A stretch of 64,000 nt of DNA, taken from contig NZ_ATZI01000001.1 of NCBI RefSeq assembly GCF_000428125.1, positions 434,001 through 498,000 of the forward strand, in the 5' to 3' direction. Position numbers and translations under genes: made by a program. Source of the stretch: Bacteroides graminisolvens DSM 19988 = JCM 15093. Lineage in GTDB: Bacteria; Bacteroidota; Bacteroidia; Bacteroidales; Bacteroidaceae. Within the stretch, counting starts at the first letter, position 1; every line of letters starts with the position of its first letter. Positions 54,910-63,009 of this stretch are shown piece after piece. A model generated the notes under the pieces. That model had not been told where the DNA came from. It did no database searches and worked only from the letters and a program-made list of their open reading frames with translations.

Positions 54910-55797
54910 TTAATATGCCCGCACGGAAGGCGGCAAAGGAGCTCCTTTTTTATTCTTAATGCGATAGAGGTCTTTAACGAATCCCACCATAAACACATGC
55001 GAGTAAATATGTGTCTGTATCTCGTTGACATCAGATTGCTGTATGTCGCACACATAGCTCATTCTTACTTTGGAACTCCCCACCGGGAAGTCCACCGAAA
55101 GCATCTGCCGGAATGACGGTTGGTTGTGCAAAGAAGTAAACCGCACTACCCCGTCACTGTTACCCAACGTAAATATTTCGTAGTAAGACTGTCCGTAGTT
55201 GGGCGAAAACAGCACACCCGCTACCGGAACATTGAGCTGATAGCGCAGCGTTAAGGGCACATTTTTCACTTTGACGTGCCAGATTGCCATGCCCGAAGCG
55301 TCGAGATTGATATAAGCCTTGGCAGAAGCCGGATTGTTTGTATTACGCAGATTATATACAAAGCCACCGTTAAAGTCGGCTAGTCCACCTGCCAGCAATT
55401 TGAAGTTTTCCGTTATCCTGAATTGATAATGCAAACCATAATTCCAGTTCACTAATCCGGCAAACGTATTGTTATTGTCGGCTCTGTTGTGCGTGTACGA
55501 CAAGTTAGCCTGAAAAAAGTTTTGCGCAGATACATTCCCGTCAAATAGCGTGGTCATCCGCATGGTTTCGCGAGTTACCCTGAAGTCCATCCCCTTATAT
55601 TCCTGCGGAGAAAGATACGTGTCATACACATTAGAGTATCCTACTCCGTAAAGAGTGGCACGCATCAGGTACCTGCTAGCTTTTAGCGAATCTTCTTGTG
55701 CTTGCAATGCAGTCTGTGCAAATACACAAATGCCCCAAACCATAAATAATCTCTTTATGGTTTGGGACATACGTTTTATCATGGCTTTATGTGTCAT
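54910..55797 (-). CDS. DUF3316-type outer-membrane protein
   Basis: This 295-residue protein has a signal peptide ending at TALQAQ and a beta-rich body with alternating aromatic residues, in keeping with a small outer-membrane barrel or periplasmic beta protein. The pattern (YLMRATLYGVGYSNVYDTYLSP and ETMRMTTLFDG) fits proteins annotated DUF3316. Met10 is an alternative start. It lies 12 bases after the topoisomerase gene. Function unknown. Confidence 0.75.
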   Translation of the reverse strand: MTHKAMIKRMSQTIKRLFMVWGICVFAQTALQAQEDSLKASRYLMRATLYGVGYSNVYDTYLSPQEYKGMDFRVTRETMRMTTLFDGNVSAQNFFQANLSYTHNRADNNNTFAGLVNWNYGLHYQFRITENFKLLAGGLADFNGGFVYNLRNTNNPASAKAYINLDASGMAIWHVKVKNVPLTLRYQLNVPVAGVLFSPNYGQSYYEIFTLGNSDGVVRFTSLHNQPSFRQMLSVDFPVGSSKVRMSYVCDIQQSDVNEIQTHIYSHVFMVGFVKDLYRIKNKKGAPLPPSVRAY

Positions 55798-55809
55798 TTC
55801 ATATCTGAC

Positions 55810-58461
55810 TTAAAAGAGCTTCATTTGCCCTGTTATTTCATCAATAATATCGTCTTCACTCTTACCGTTGTCAGGGTCTAGGTTCTCTATTTCCTCCGTT
55901 TCATCGTCACCTTCATTTGCCTCCTGCTTTTCTTCAGGGAAGCGTACCGGCTCCAATTCATTGATGGCCTCTATGTTAAAAGTCGAAATTCTTTTCCCTT
56001 TCGCCTTGAATCCTTTGACGGCAATAAACTCATCGGCATCAATGATTAGTTTTTCGCGGAAACTGTCGTGTCCTCCGAAGATAACCTCCAGACGGGGGTA
56101 ATATTCATCCGTCAGGAGAATGAGCTTGCTCTCTTTGTTGTCGCCCAGGTAATTCTGTTTGCGTGATCCGGCTTCAAAACAGAAACGTTTCAGGTACGGA
56201 TAATTCTGTTGGTCGGCATCATACAAAGCAGCACTCCACACCTTATTCGGGTCGTACTTCTCTACAATCTGCACATTGTCTTCGTAATGATTGCTCAGGT
56301 CGAAGTTGGTTGTGTAGAACTCTCCGTTATTGAGAATTACCAATATGCTGTCTTCGCTTTGGAATTCGCCCAGATATTCCCCTCTGCCATCATAATTGAG
56401 GCGGAGCACATCACGGTCAAACCAAACCTTTCGTCCGCCCAGCGTAGAGCCTCCTTTTTGTTTGAGTGCAATTTTGTGCACATCATATTTAGAAAGAATA
56501 ACTCCCATGGCCTGCCTTCCCTTGATGGCAATCTCACTAAAGTCTTTCTCAAATATGATTTTGCGTATGCGCGGGTTTGGTTTCAGGGTTACTTTGATAA
56601 CCTCAGCCTCTCCGTTGGGGTTTGCTGTGAAATAAACCACGCGCGATCCGGGTGTTCCCTGTGTCAAGTCATATTCACGGTCGCGGGTAACAGAAGTTAC
56701 GGCAAAACGCTTCATATAATGAATGCCGTCTTTCCCGTCGCGGTACACGGCGTTGTAAATGGTTCGTTTGTCGTTCTTCTTAAAGATGTTGATATAGAGA
56801 ATGTTCTTACCGATAAACTTCTTCTCGGCAACCGGCGTAATGAGATACCTTCCGTCGCGATAGAAAATAATCACATCATCCAAATCCGAACAGTTGGCAA
56901 TAAACTCATCCTTCTTCAGTGCCGTACCAATGAATCCTTCGTCGCGGTTAATGTATAACTTCTCGTTGGCTTCCACCACTTTGGCTGCTTCAATGGTATC
57001 AAAGTTGCGTAACTCCGTGCGTCGGGGAAATCCTTTTCCGTATTTCTCTTTCAGCATCTTGAACCAGTTGGTGGTGTACTCCACGATGTTGGCCAAGTGA
57101 TTGTTGATGGTTTCAATCTCTTCTTTGGTTCGTGCAATGAAATCTTCCGCTTTGTCCGAATTGAATTTCAAGATACGTCCCATCTTTATTTCCATGAGCT
57201 TGAGAATATCCTCTTTGGTCACCTCACGAATGAACGTCGGATAAAAGGGAGTCAGCCTATCATCAATGTGCGCGCAGGCAGCATCCATGTCTTTGGCTTG
57301 TTCAAACTCCTTATCCTTATATATACGCTCTTCGATGAATATCTTTTCGAGCGATGCAAAGTGCAGACTCTCCTGCAGCTCGTTTTTGTGAATCTCCAGT
57401 TCGAGACGTAAAAGAGCCAGGGTGTTATCGACCGATTTCTTCAGTACGTCGCTCACTGTCAGGAAGTGAGGTTTGCTTTCGTCAATGACGCAACAGTTGG
57501 GCGATATGCTCACTTCACAATCCGTAAAGGCATAAAGCGCATCAATCGTTTTGTCGGACGAAACGCCCGGTGCCAAGTGAATTAATATCTCGACCTGAGC
57601 CGACGTGTTATCGTCAACCTTGCGGACTTTGATCTTCCCTTTGTCGACCGCTTTCAGTATGGATTCAATGACACTGGTCGTTGTTTTACCGTAAGGAATC
57701 TCGGTGATGGCCAGCGTTTTGTTATCAATCTTGTTTATTTTGGCTCTGACTTTGACTACGCCTCCTCGTTCACCGTCATTGTATCTGGATACATCAATGG
57801 AACCGCCCGTCTGAAAATCCGGGTAAAGTCTGAACTCCCTTTGGTGAAGATACTCAACCGCAGCATCGCACAGCTCGTTGAAATTATGAGGCAGAATCTT
57901 TGACGAAAGTCCCACTGCAATACCTTCCACACCCTGTGCCAGCAGTAACGGGAACTTCACCGGCAAGGTAACCGGTTCTTTGTTACGGCCGTCGTATGAA
58001 AGTTTCCATTCGGTTGTTTTGGGGTTGAATACAACCTCCAGTCCGAACTTAGACAAACGCGCTTCAATGTAACGGGGAGCAGCGGCACCATCGCCTGTTA
58101 ATATATTACCCCAGTTTCCCTGGCAGTCAACCAACAAGTCCTTTTGCCCCAGCTGTACCAACGCGTCGCCTATGGAAGCGTCGCCGTGAGGGTGAAACTG
58201 CATGGTGTGCCCCACAATGTTGGCCACCTTATTGTAGCGTCCGTCGTCCATTCGTTTCATGGAATGGAGAATGCGTCGTTGTACGGGCTTTAATCCGTCG
58301 TTAATATGAGGCACGGCACGTTCTAATATAACGTAAGAAGCATAATCCAGAAACCAGTTCTGGTACATGCCAGACAGTTGGTGTTTTATGCTTTGGTCGT
58401 GTGTGTCGGCCGGTCTGTAATCAGAATGTCCTTCCGTAATCTCGTTAATCTCGTCGCTCAT
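55810..58461 (-). CDS. parC: DNA topoisomerase IV/gyrase subunit A-like
   Basis: This 883-residue type IIA topoisomerase subunit cuts and rejoins DNA. The N-terminal block DYASYVILERAVPHINDGLKPVQRR, split here as DYASYVILERAVPHI and NDGLKPVQRR, and the active-site Tyr in APRYIEAR (Y131) are diagnostic. GPGG-type coiled tower sequence and C-terminal beta-pinwheel strands follow, with an acidic tail (EGDDETEEIENLDPDNG). The Bacteroides ParC-type arrangement is inferred; a second gyrase A-like paralogue is possible, so the symbol is tentative. It heads an operon with the DUF3316 and S41 genes. Confidence 0.9.
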   Translation of the reverse strand: MSDEINEITEGHSDYRPADTHDQSIKHQLSGMYQNWFLDYASYVILERAVPHINDGLKPVQRRILHSMKRMDDGRYNKVANIVGHTMQFHPHGDASIGDALVQLGQKDLLVDCQGNWGNILTGDGAAAPRYIEARLSKFGLEVVFNPKTTEWKLSYDGRNKEPVTLPVKFPLLLAQGVEGIAVGLSSKILPHNFNELCDAAVEYLHQREFRLYPDFQTGGSIDVSRYNDGERGGVVKVRAKINKIDNKTLAITEIPYGKTTTSVIESILKAVDKGKIKVRKVDDNTSAQVEILIHLAPGVSSDKTIDALYAFTDCEVSISPNCCVIDESKPHFLTVSDVLKKSVDNTLALLRLELEIHKNELQESLHFASLEKIFIEERIYKDKEFEQAKDMDAACAHIDDRLTPFYPTFIREVTKEDILKLMEIKMGRILKFNSDKAEDFIARTKEEIETINNHLANIVEYTTNWFKMLKEKYGKGFPRRTELRNFDTIEAAKVVEANEKLYINRDEGFIGTALKKDEFIANCSDLDDVIIFYRDGRYLITPVAEKKFIGKNILYINIFKKNDKRTIYNAVYRDGKDGIHYMKRFAVTSVTRDREYDLTQGTPGSRVVYFTANPNGEAEVIKVTLKPNPRIRKIIFEKDFSEIAIKGRQAMGVILSKYDVHKIALKQKGGSTLGGRKVWFDRDVLRLNYDGRGEYLGEFQSEDSILVILNNGEFYTTNFDLSNHYEDNVQIVEKYDPNKVWSAALYDADQQNYPYLKRFCFEAGSRKQNYLGDNKESKLILLTDEYYPRLEVIFGGHDSFREKLIIDADEFIAVKGFKAKGKRISTFNIEAINELEPVRFPEEKQEANEGDDETEEIENLDPDNGKSEDDIIDEITGQMKLF

Positions 58462-58543
58462 AAATAACTGGTCCTCTAATCTATTCTATCTTGTTTTAAC
58501 AACAAATTATCTTTTTTACATCATTATTTGGATGATGTGCAGG

Positions 58544-58551
58544 CAAAAATA
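58544..58551 (-). promoter_or_regulatory. -7 box of the topoisomerase operon
   Basis: The minus strand reads TATTTTTG, matching TAnnTTTG, 82 bases before the ATG at 58461. The -33 is unclear. Confidence 0.4.
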
Positions 58552-58657
58552 CGAATTTAATTGAAAAAAATCATTTACTTTGCACTTTATTTCAGTAACC
58601 TGTAACGGGTAAATGCACAGAAGATTAAAAGTAAACGCATAAATTGTAAACAGAAAG

Positions 58658-60199
58658 ATGGCACAGGAAGATGTTTTTAAGAAATTAGTATCACACTGTA
58701 AAGAGTATGGTTTTGTATTCCCCTCAAGCGACATCTATGACGGGCTTGGTGCGGTGTATGATTACGGTCAGATGGGAGTTGAGTTAAAGAACAATATCAA
58801 GAAGTACTGGTGGGACAGTATGGTCTTGTTGCATGAAAACATTGTGGGCATTGATTCTGCTATCTTTATGCACCCAACTATCTGGAAAGCTTCGGGCCAC
58901 GTTGATGCATTTAACGATCCGTTGATTGACAACAAAGACTCCAAGAAACGTTATCGTGCCGATGTACTGATTGAAGACCAACTTGCCAAATACGATGATA
59001 AAATCAACAAAGAGGTAGCCAAAGCCGCTAAGAAGTTCGGCGAATCGTTTGACGAGGAGCAGTTCCGCACGACCAACGGCCGCGTGCTTGAGCATCATGC
59101 TAAACGTGACGCTTTGCACACGCGCTTTGCCCAAGCGTTGAACGACGGTAACCTCGAAGAATTACGTCAGATCATCATTGACGAAGAAATCGTTTGTCCC
59201 ATTTCGGGCACAAAGAACTGGACGGAAGTTCGTCAGTTCAACCTGATGTTCTCTACCGAGATGGGTTCTACTTCGGATGGAGCGATGAAAGTATATCTTC
59301 GTCCGGAAACGGCGCAAGGTATTTTTGTTAACTACCTCAATGTGCAGAAGACAGGTCGTATGAAGATTCCTTTCGGTATTGCACAGATCGGTAAAGCCTT
59401 CCGTAATGAGATTGTAGCCCGTCAGTTCATTTTCCGCATGCGCGAGTTCGAACAGATGGAGATGCAATTCTTTGTTCGCCCCGGTGAAGAACTGGATTGG
59501 TTTGCCAAGTGGAAAGCCATTCGTTTGAAATGGCACAAAGCGCTAGGCTTCGGCGATTCACAATACCGTTACCACGATCACGATAAATTGGCCCATTACG
59601 CCAATGCGGCAACAGACATTGAGTTCTTAATGCCCTTTGGTTTCAAAGAAGTGGAAGGAATCCATTCCAGAACAAACTTTGACCTGAGCCAGCACGAGAA
59701 GTATTGCGGAAAGAGCATCAAGTACTTCGATCCCGAACTGAACGAGTCATATACTCCGTATGTTATTGAAACATCGATTGGTGTTGACCGTATGTTCCTC
59801 AGCATCATGTCGGCTTCTTACTGCGAAGAGCAACTCGAAAACGGTGAAAGCCGCGTTGTTTTGAAACTGCCTGCCGCACTTGCACCGGTGAAACTGGCTG
59901 TGATGCCTTTGGTTAAGAAAGACGGATTGCCCGAGAAAGCACGCGAAATCATTGACGAGCTGAAGTTCCACTTCAACTGTCAGTATGACGAAAAAGACAG
60001 TATTGGTAAACGTTACAGACGCCAAGACGCCATTGGTACACCTTACTGTGTGACCATTGACCACCAGACACTGGAAGACAACTGTGTTACATTGCGTAAC
60101 AGAGATACCATGCAGCAGGAAAGAGTTGCTATCTCGGAACTAAACAATATTATTGCAGACCGCGTAAGTCTTACTACGCTACTTAAAACCTTAATTTAA
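58658..60199 (+). CDS. glyS: Glycyl-tRNA synthetase (dimeric type)
   Basis: This 513-residue class II synthetase charges tRNA-Gly. It is the single-chain (alpha2) type: VSHCKEYGFVFPSSDIYDGL, the motif 2 region FRNEIVARQFIFRMREFEQMEMQ (seen as FRNEIVARQFIFRMREFEQ), motif 3 ETSIGVDRMFL and a C-terminal anticodon domain with GKRYRRQDAIGTPYC. The length is typical. Its stop abuts the ATG of the FKBP gene, so both are cotranscribed. Confidence 0.97.
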   Translation: MAQEDVFKKLVSHCKEYGFVFPSSDIYDGLGAVYDYGQMGVELKNNIKKYWWDSMVLLHENIVGIDSAIFMHPTIWKASGHVDAFNDPLIDNKDSKKRYRADVLIEDQLAKYDDKINKEVAKAAKKFGESFDEEQFRTTNGRVLEHHAKRDALHTRFAQALNDGNLEELRQIIIDEEIVCPISGTKNWTEVRQFNLMFSTEMGSTSDGAMKVYLRPETAQGIFVNYLNVQKTGRMKIPFGIAQIGKAFRNEIVARQFIFRMREFEQMEMQFFVRPGEELDWFAKWKAIRLKWHKALGFGDSQYRYHDHDKLAHYANAATDIEFLMPFGFKEVEGIHSRTNFDLSQHEKYCGKSIKYFDPELNESYTPYVIETSIGVDRMFLSIMSASYCEEQLENGESRVVLKLPAALAPVKLAVMPLVKKDGLPEKAREIIDELKFHFNCQYDEKDSIGKRYRRQDAIGTPYCVTIDHQTLEDNCVTLRNRDTMQQERVAISELNNIIADRVSLTTLLKTLI

Positions 60200-60793
60200 A
60201 TGAAGAAATATATTCTGTTGAGCCTGCTGTTCACCCAATGCTTGCTGCTGTTTACTTCCTGTGATGAAACAGAGGAAGTGAATAAGTACGCTGATTGGCG
60301 CAATCGTAACGAGGCTTTCATTGATTCATTAAAGAGAGTGTATGATGCAAAGACGGATCCTGAGTTAATTCAGATCATTCCTTATGCAGAGAAGAACTAT
60401 CCTATTTATGCCAAAAAGCTGAAGACGGTAACCAGTGGTGAAACCCCGCTTTACACTGACTCGGTAACTGCATTTTATAGAGGTATGTTGATTAACGAAG
60501 CCGTGTTTGGTGCCGCAACAACTCCGCGTTACTATACCAAACTCTATCAGTCGCTGGATGTGTTCGATAAGAACTTTGAAGGAGAAGAGCCTAACGCGTT
60601 TGAATCGCCAACGACGTTTTTCGTTAACGGTGTGGTAGCCGGCTGGACCGAAGTACTGCAACGCATGAAGGTTGGTGAGCGTTGGGAGATTTATATTCCC
60701 TGGCAGCAAGGATACGGCTCTTCAGTGAGCGCTGCTCCCGCTTATTCGACGTTGATCTTTGATCTTAATTTGGTCAGTATCATAAAGAAATAA
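60200..60793 (+). CDS. FKBP-type peptidyl-prolyl cis-trans isomerase lipoprotein
   Basis: This 197-residue lipoprotein has a lipobox FTSC (about Cys21), a helical linker and a C-terminal FKBP fold (about 95-197). GVVAGWTEVLQRMKVGERWEIYIPW and GYGSSVSAAPAYSTLIFDLNLV (seen as YSTLIFDLNLV) are the conserved FKBP segments. It helps protein folding in the periplasm or at the outer membrane. It follows glyS directly and ends at a strong terminator. Confidence 0.93.
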   Translation: MKKYILLSLLFTQCLLLFTSCDETEEVNKYADWRNRNEAFIDSLKRVYDAKTDPELIQIIPYAEKNYPIYAKKLKTVTSGETPLYTDSVTAFYRGMLINEAVFGAATTPRYYTKLYQSLDVFDKNFEGEEPNAFESPTTFFVNGVVAGWTEVLQRMKVGERWEIYIPWQQGYGSSVSAAPAYSTLIFDLNLVSIIKK

Positions 60794-60811
60794 TTCTTTT
60801 GATTATATGCT

Positions 60812-60838
60812 AAAGGCTGCCTTCGGGCGGCCTTTTTT
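60812..60838 (+). terminator. Terminator of the glyS-FKBP transcript
   Basis: AAAGGCTGCC, a TTCG tetraloop and GGCGGCCTTT (one G-U pair) are followed by three or more T residues. It is 18 bases after the FKBP stop. Confidence 0.93.
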
Positions 60839-60991
60839 GGTAAGTACCTTTGCGAACCGGAGATTCTCTGACTACCGTTTCATGGAAATAACCTTACTCA
60901 CACACGCTTTTCAGTGGATTCTTGTCAAGAGCAGGTTTATATATTATTAACGAACGAAGAGACCTCCACTACCCATCGGCAAAAGTTGAGC

Positions 60992-61054
60992 AAAACATAA
61001 CCAACTTTTTGAAAAACATAACGGCCGATTTGAAAAAGATAACGAGCAATTTGA
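60992..61054 (+). repeat. Three 21-bp tandem repeats
   Basis: Three 21-base units share AAAA(C/G)ATAAC at the start and TTTGA at the end, with a variable centre of about six bases; a degenerate fourth unit follows. The period is a multiple of three. Confidence 0.7.
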
Positions 61055-61186
61055 AAAGAGAAACCGTCTTTTGGGGCATGAGCAACCGTCTTACGGCCAA
61101 GAGACGGTTTGTCGCGGACCATTTGCTACCGTGCAAACCGGCATGAGCTACCGTCTCAGTGAGAAATTGAACCGACAGAAAACAAA

Positions 61187-61214
61187 AAAGGCAAGAGTTG
61201 GAACTCCTGCCTTT
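61187..61214. terminator. Terminator-like hairpin
   Basis: AAAGGCAAGAGTT and AACTCCTGCCTTT form a 13-base stem with one mismatch and a 2-base loop, flanked by A residues on the left and TACCCC on the right. The A-rich left side makes it more effective on the minus strand. Confidence 0.5.
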
Positions 61215-61307
61215 ACCCCTATATTAATTTGAATGTACTATAGGATTACTTTGACAAAGATAATACATTATATTACCAAAGTCAAGTATTTAACCCATTA
61301 TTTTTAT

Positions 61308-61315
61308 TACTTTTG
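61308..61315 (+). promoter_or_regulatory. -7 box ahead of the outer-membrane protein gene
   Basis: TACTTTTG matches TAnnTTTG, 55 bases before the ATG at 61371. The -33 region lacks TTTG. Confidence 0.45.
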
Positions 61316-61370
61316 TATTCTCAACCGGACTTAACCGGCTATTCTTATGATTGACTAAATTTAATAAACC

Positions 61371-62135
61371 ATGAAGACTAAATTACTACTTGTTTCTCTG
61401 TTGCTAACTTCCGCATTGAGTTATTCACAAAACAAATTTATTAGTATAAACAATGAATTAAAGCCTTATAGTAAGTATGCGCTTATTGATTTATACGCCG
61501 GCGCCAATTTTGATTTGAGTCATTCCGGCTCCAGTCCCAATGCCGGTTTATTAGGTACCCGCCCCGATGTGGCACCTCTGTTGGGCATTAAGTTCACGCA
61601 TCTGTTCTCGAAAAGAGTAGGGTGGTATGCCAATATACAAATGAACTTCTATAAAGACAAACAGGCTGAGGCCGTGGATCAGGGCTTTCTAGGCAGTTTT
61701 ACCGAGAATCTTGCTGATGCTCTCTTCTGGCCGGTTTCTATTATGCGTCCCTCTGTTGATGCCGGTTTAGTCTACCGCTTTGAACAACAGAAATGGAGAA
61801 TATATCCTTCTTTCGGTGTGGGTTACGTGTATCATTTGCGCGACAGGGGGTTTATTAAAAGTTCTACCGGCTCCGATGAGGTTCTCCATACCGTGGAGTA
61901 CAAACAACGGGCTTCATCGTTGACATTGAACATGGGCGTATCGGCCAATTACTATTTTTCCTCACGCAAGTACTTGTTTCTCAGCACCAACTTCGTGCAG
62001 CCTTTGCAGAAATCAAGCGGGGAACTGGTGCGAATGGACAACGATGTAGAGACGGAACGTCTCTCTTATAAGACCATTACCGGCGGCCGCGCCTTGAATG
62101 TGAGTGTGGGGATTGGGTTTGCTATTGGGCGATAA
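61371..62135 (+). CDS. Outer-membrane beta-barrel protein
   Basis: This 254-residue protein has a signal peptide (ending LSYSQ) and a body of alternating amphipathic strands with turns (KFTHLFSKRVGWYANIQMNFY, YPSFGVGYVYHLRD, LNVSVGIGFAIGR as the closing strand), consistent with an OmpA-like or porin-family small barrel. It lies 106 bases upstream of a LytTR regulator and could be part of the same response. No more specific function is supported. Confidence 0.75.
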   Translation: MKTKLLLVSLLLTSALSYSQNKFISINNELKPYSKYALIDLYAGANFDLSHSGSSPNAGLLGTRPDVAPLLGIKFTHLFSKRVGWYANIQMNFYKDKQAEAVDQGFLGSFTENLADALFWPVSIMRPSVDAGLVYRFEQQKWRIYPSFGVGYVYHLRDRGFIKSSTGSDEVLHTVEYKQRASSLTLNMGVSANYYFSSRKYLFLSTNFVQPLQKSSGELVRMDNDVETERLSYKTITGGRALNVSVGIGFAIGR

Positions 62136-62241
62136 GCCGGATACTGAGCCGGTGTTCTGCATCACAGAAACCGGCACTAATTTGGTTGCACAAAGAATTA
62201 TTCTTAACTTGCGCCCCATCTAGAGTGTTGTTGTCTAAAGA

Positions 62242-63009
62242 ATGACTGCTATGAGGGTGTTAATAGTTGAAGATGAATACTTGTTGGCCTTGGAATTGGC
62301 CGATAGGCTGGCTAGTCTGGATAAAGAAATAGAAATTGCCGGCCGAACGGATAGCATCTTGTCGACCGTGGAATGGTTACAGCATCATGAGTGCGACCTG
62401 ATGTTTCTGGATGTACATTTGAGTGACGGGCTTTCTTTTTCTATTTTCGACCGGGTAGAAGTAAAGTGCCCCGTTATATTTACCACAGCTTACGATCACT
62501 ATGCCATCAAAGCCTTTGAGGTGAACAGCATAGGCTACCTGCTGAAACCCATTGATGAGGAAGACCTCCGGAAAGCACTGCTTAAATACAAACAAATGCG
62601 TAGCCTCTTTCGGGCCGACCTCGATAACTTACTCAATTATTTGGGCAAACCTACGGGGGAAGAAAAAGCACCCATCAGTCGCATTATGCTTAGCACCGGC
62701 AAAGCGCAGATGGCTATGAATGTGGATGAAATAGCTTATTTCCTGGCTAACGGCAGGTATCTGTATGCCGTTGACCGTAAAGGTGATAAATACTTCTGCG
62801 ACGGTACTCTCTATAAGCTTGAAGAAGAACTTGATACGCGTATGTTTTTCCGGCTAAATAGGAAATACATCGTCAACTTCTCGAGTGTGGCTTACTTTAC
62901 GCATTACTCAAAAAGCAGAGTGAAGGTGAAGCTGATACCTCAGGCTGAAGAAGAAATCATTGTCAGCGCCGACAAAGTAAAAGAATTCAAGAAATGGTTG
63001 GTAAGGTAA
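62242..63009 (+). CDS. LytTR-family response regulator
   Basis: This 255-residue regulator has a receiver domain (about 1-125; VLIVEDEYLLALEL, phosphoacceptor D57 in MFLDVHLSDG, Thr in TTAYDHYAIKAFE, Lys in YLLKPI) and a C-terminal LytTR DNA-binding domain (about 155-255; VDEIAYFLANGRYLYAVDRKG and FFRLNRKYIVNF). It is the LytR/AlgR type, which binds DNA by beta strands. Met4 is an alternative start. It overlaps the histidine kinase gene by 16 bases, so the two form a pair. Confidence 0.95.
   Translation: MTAMRVLIVEDEYLLALELADRLASLDKEIEIAGRTDSILSTVEWLQHHECDLMFLDVHLSDGLSFSIFDRVEVKCPVIFTTAYDHYAIKAFEVNSIGYLLKPIDEEDLRKALLKYKQMRSLFRADLDNLLNYLGKPTGEEKAPISRIMLSTGKAQMAMNVDEIAYFLANGRYLYAVDRKGDKYFCDGTLYKLEEELDTRMFFRLNRKYIVNFSSVAYFTHYSKSRVKVKLIPQAEEEIIVSADKVKEFKKWLVR

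Larger units (their letters stand above)
60839..61370. other. Repeat-rich non-coding stretch
   Basis: This 532-base gap holds three 21-base tandem repeats (60992-61054), two copies of CATGAGC-A/T-ACCGTCT (61077-61091 and 61142-61156), the inverted pair AAACCGTCT/AGACGGTTT (61061/61102), a terminator-like hairpin (61187-61214) and a TACTTTTG -7 box (61308-61315). A 74-codon plus-strand frame (60922-61146) crosses it but is explained by the repeats. No gene is supported. Confidence 0.6.

Noticed and set aside
60922-61146. 74-codon plus-strand reading frame with heptad-like repeats
   Set aside because: No promoter or start context, and the 21-base repeat keeps the frame open by chance. Kept as a repeat finding only.
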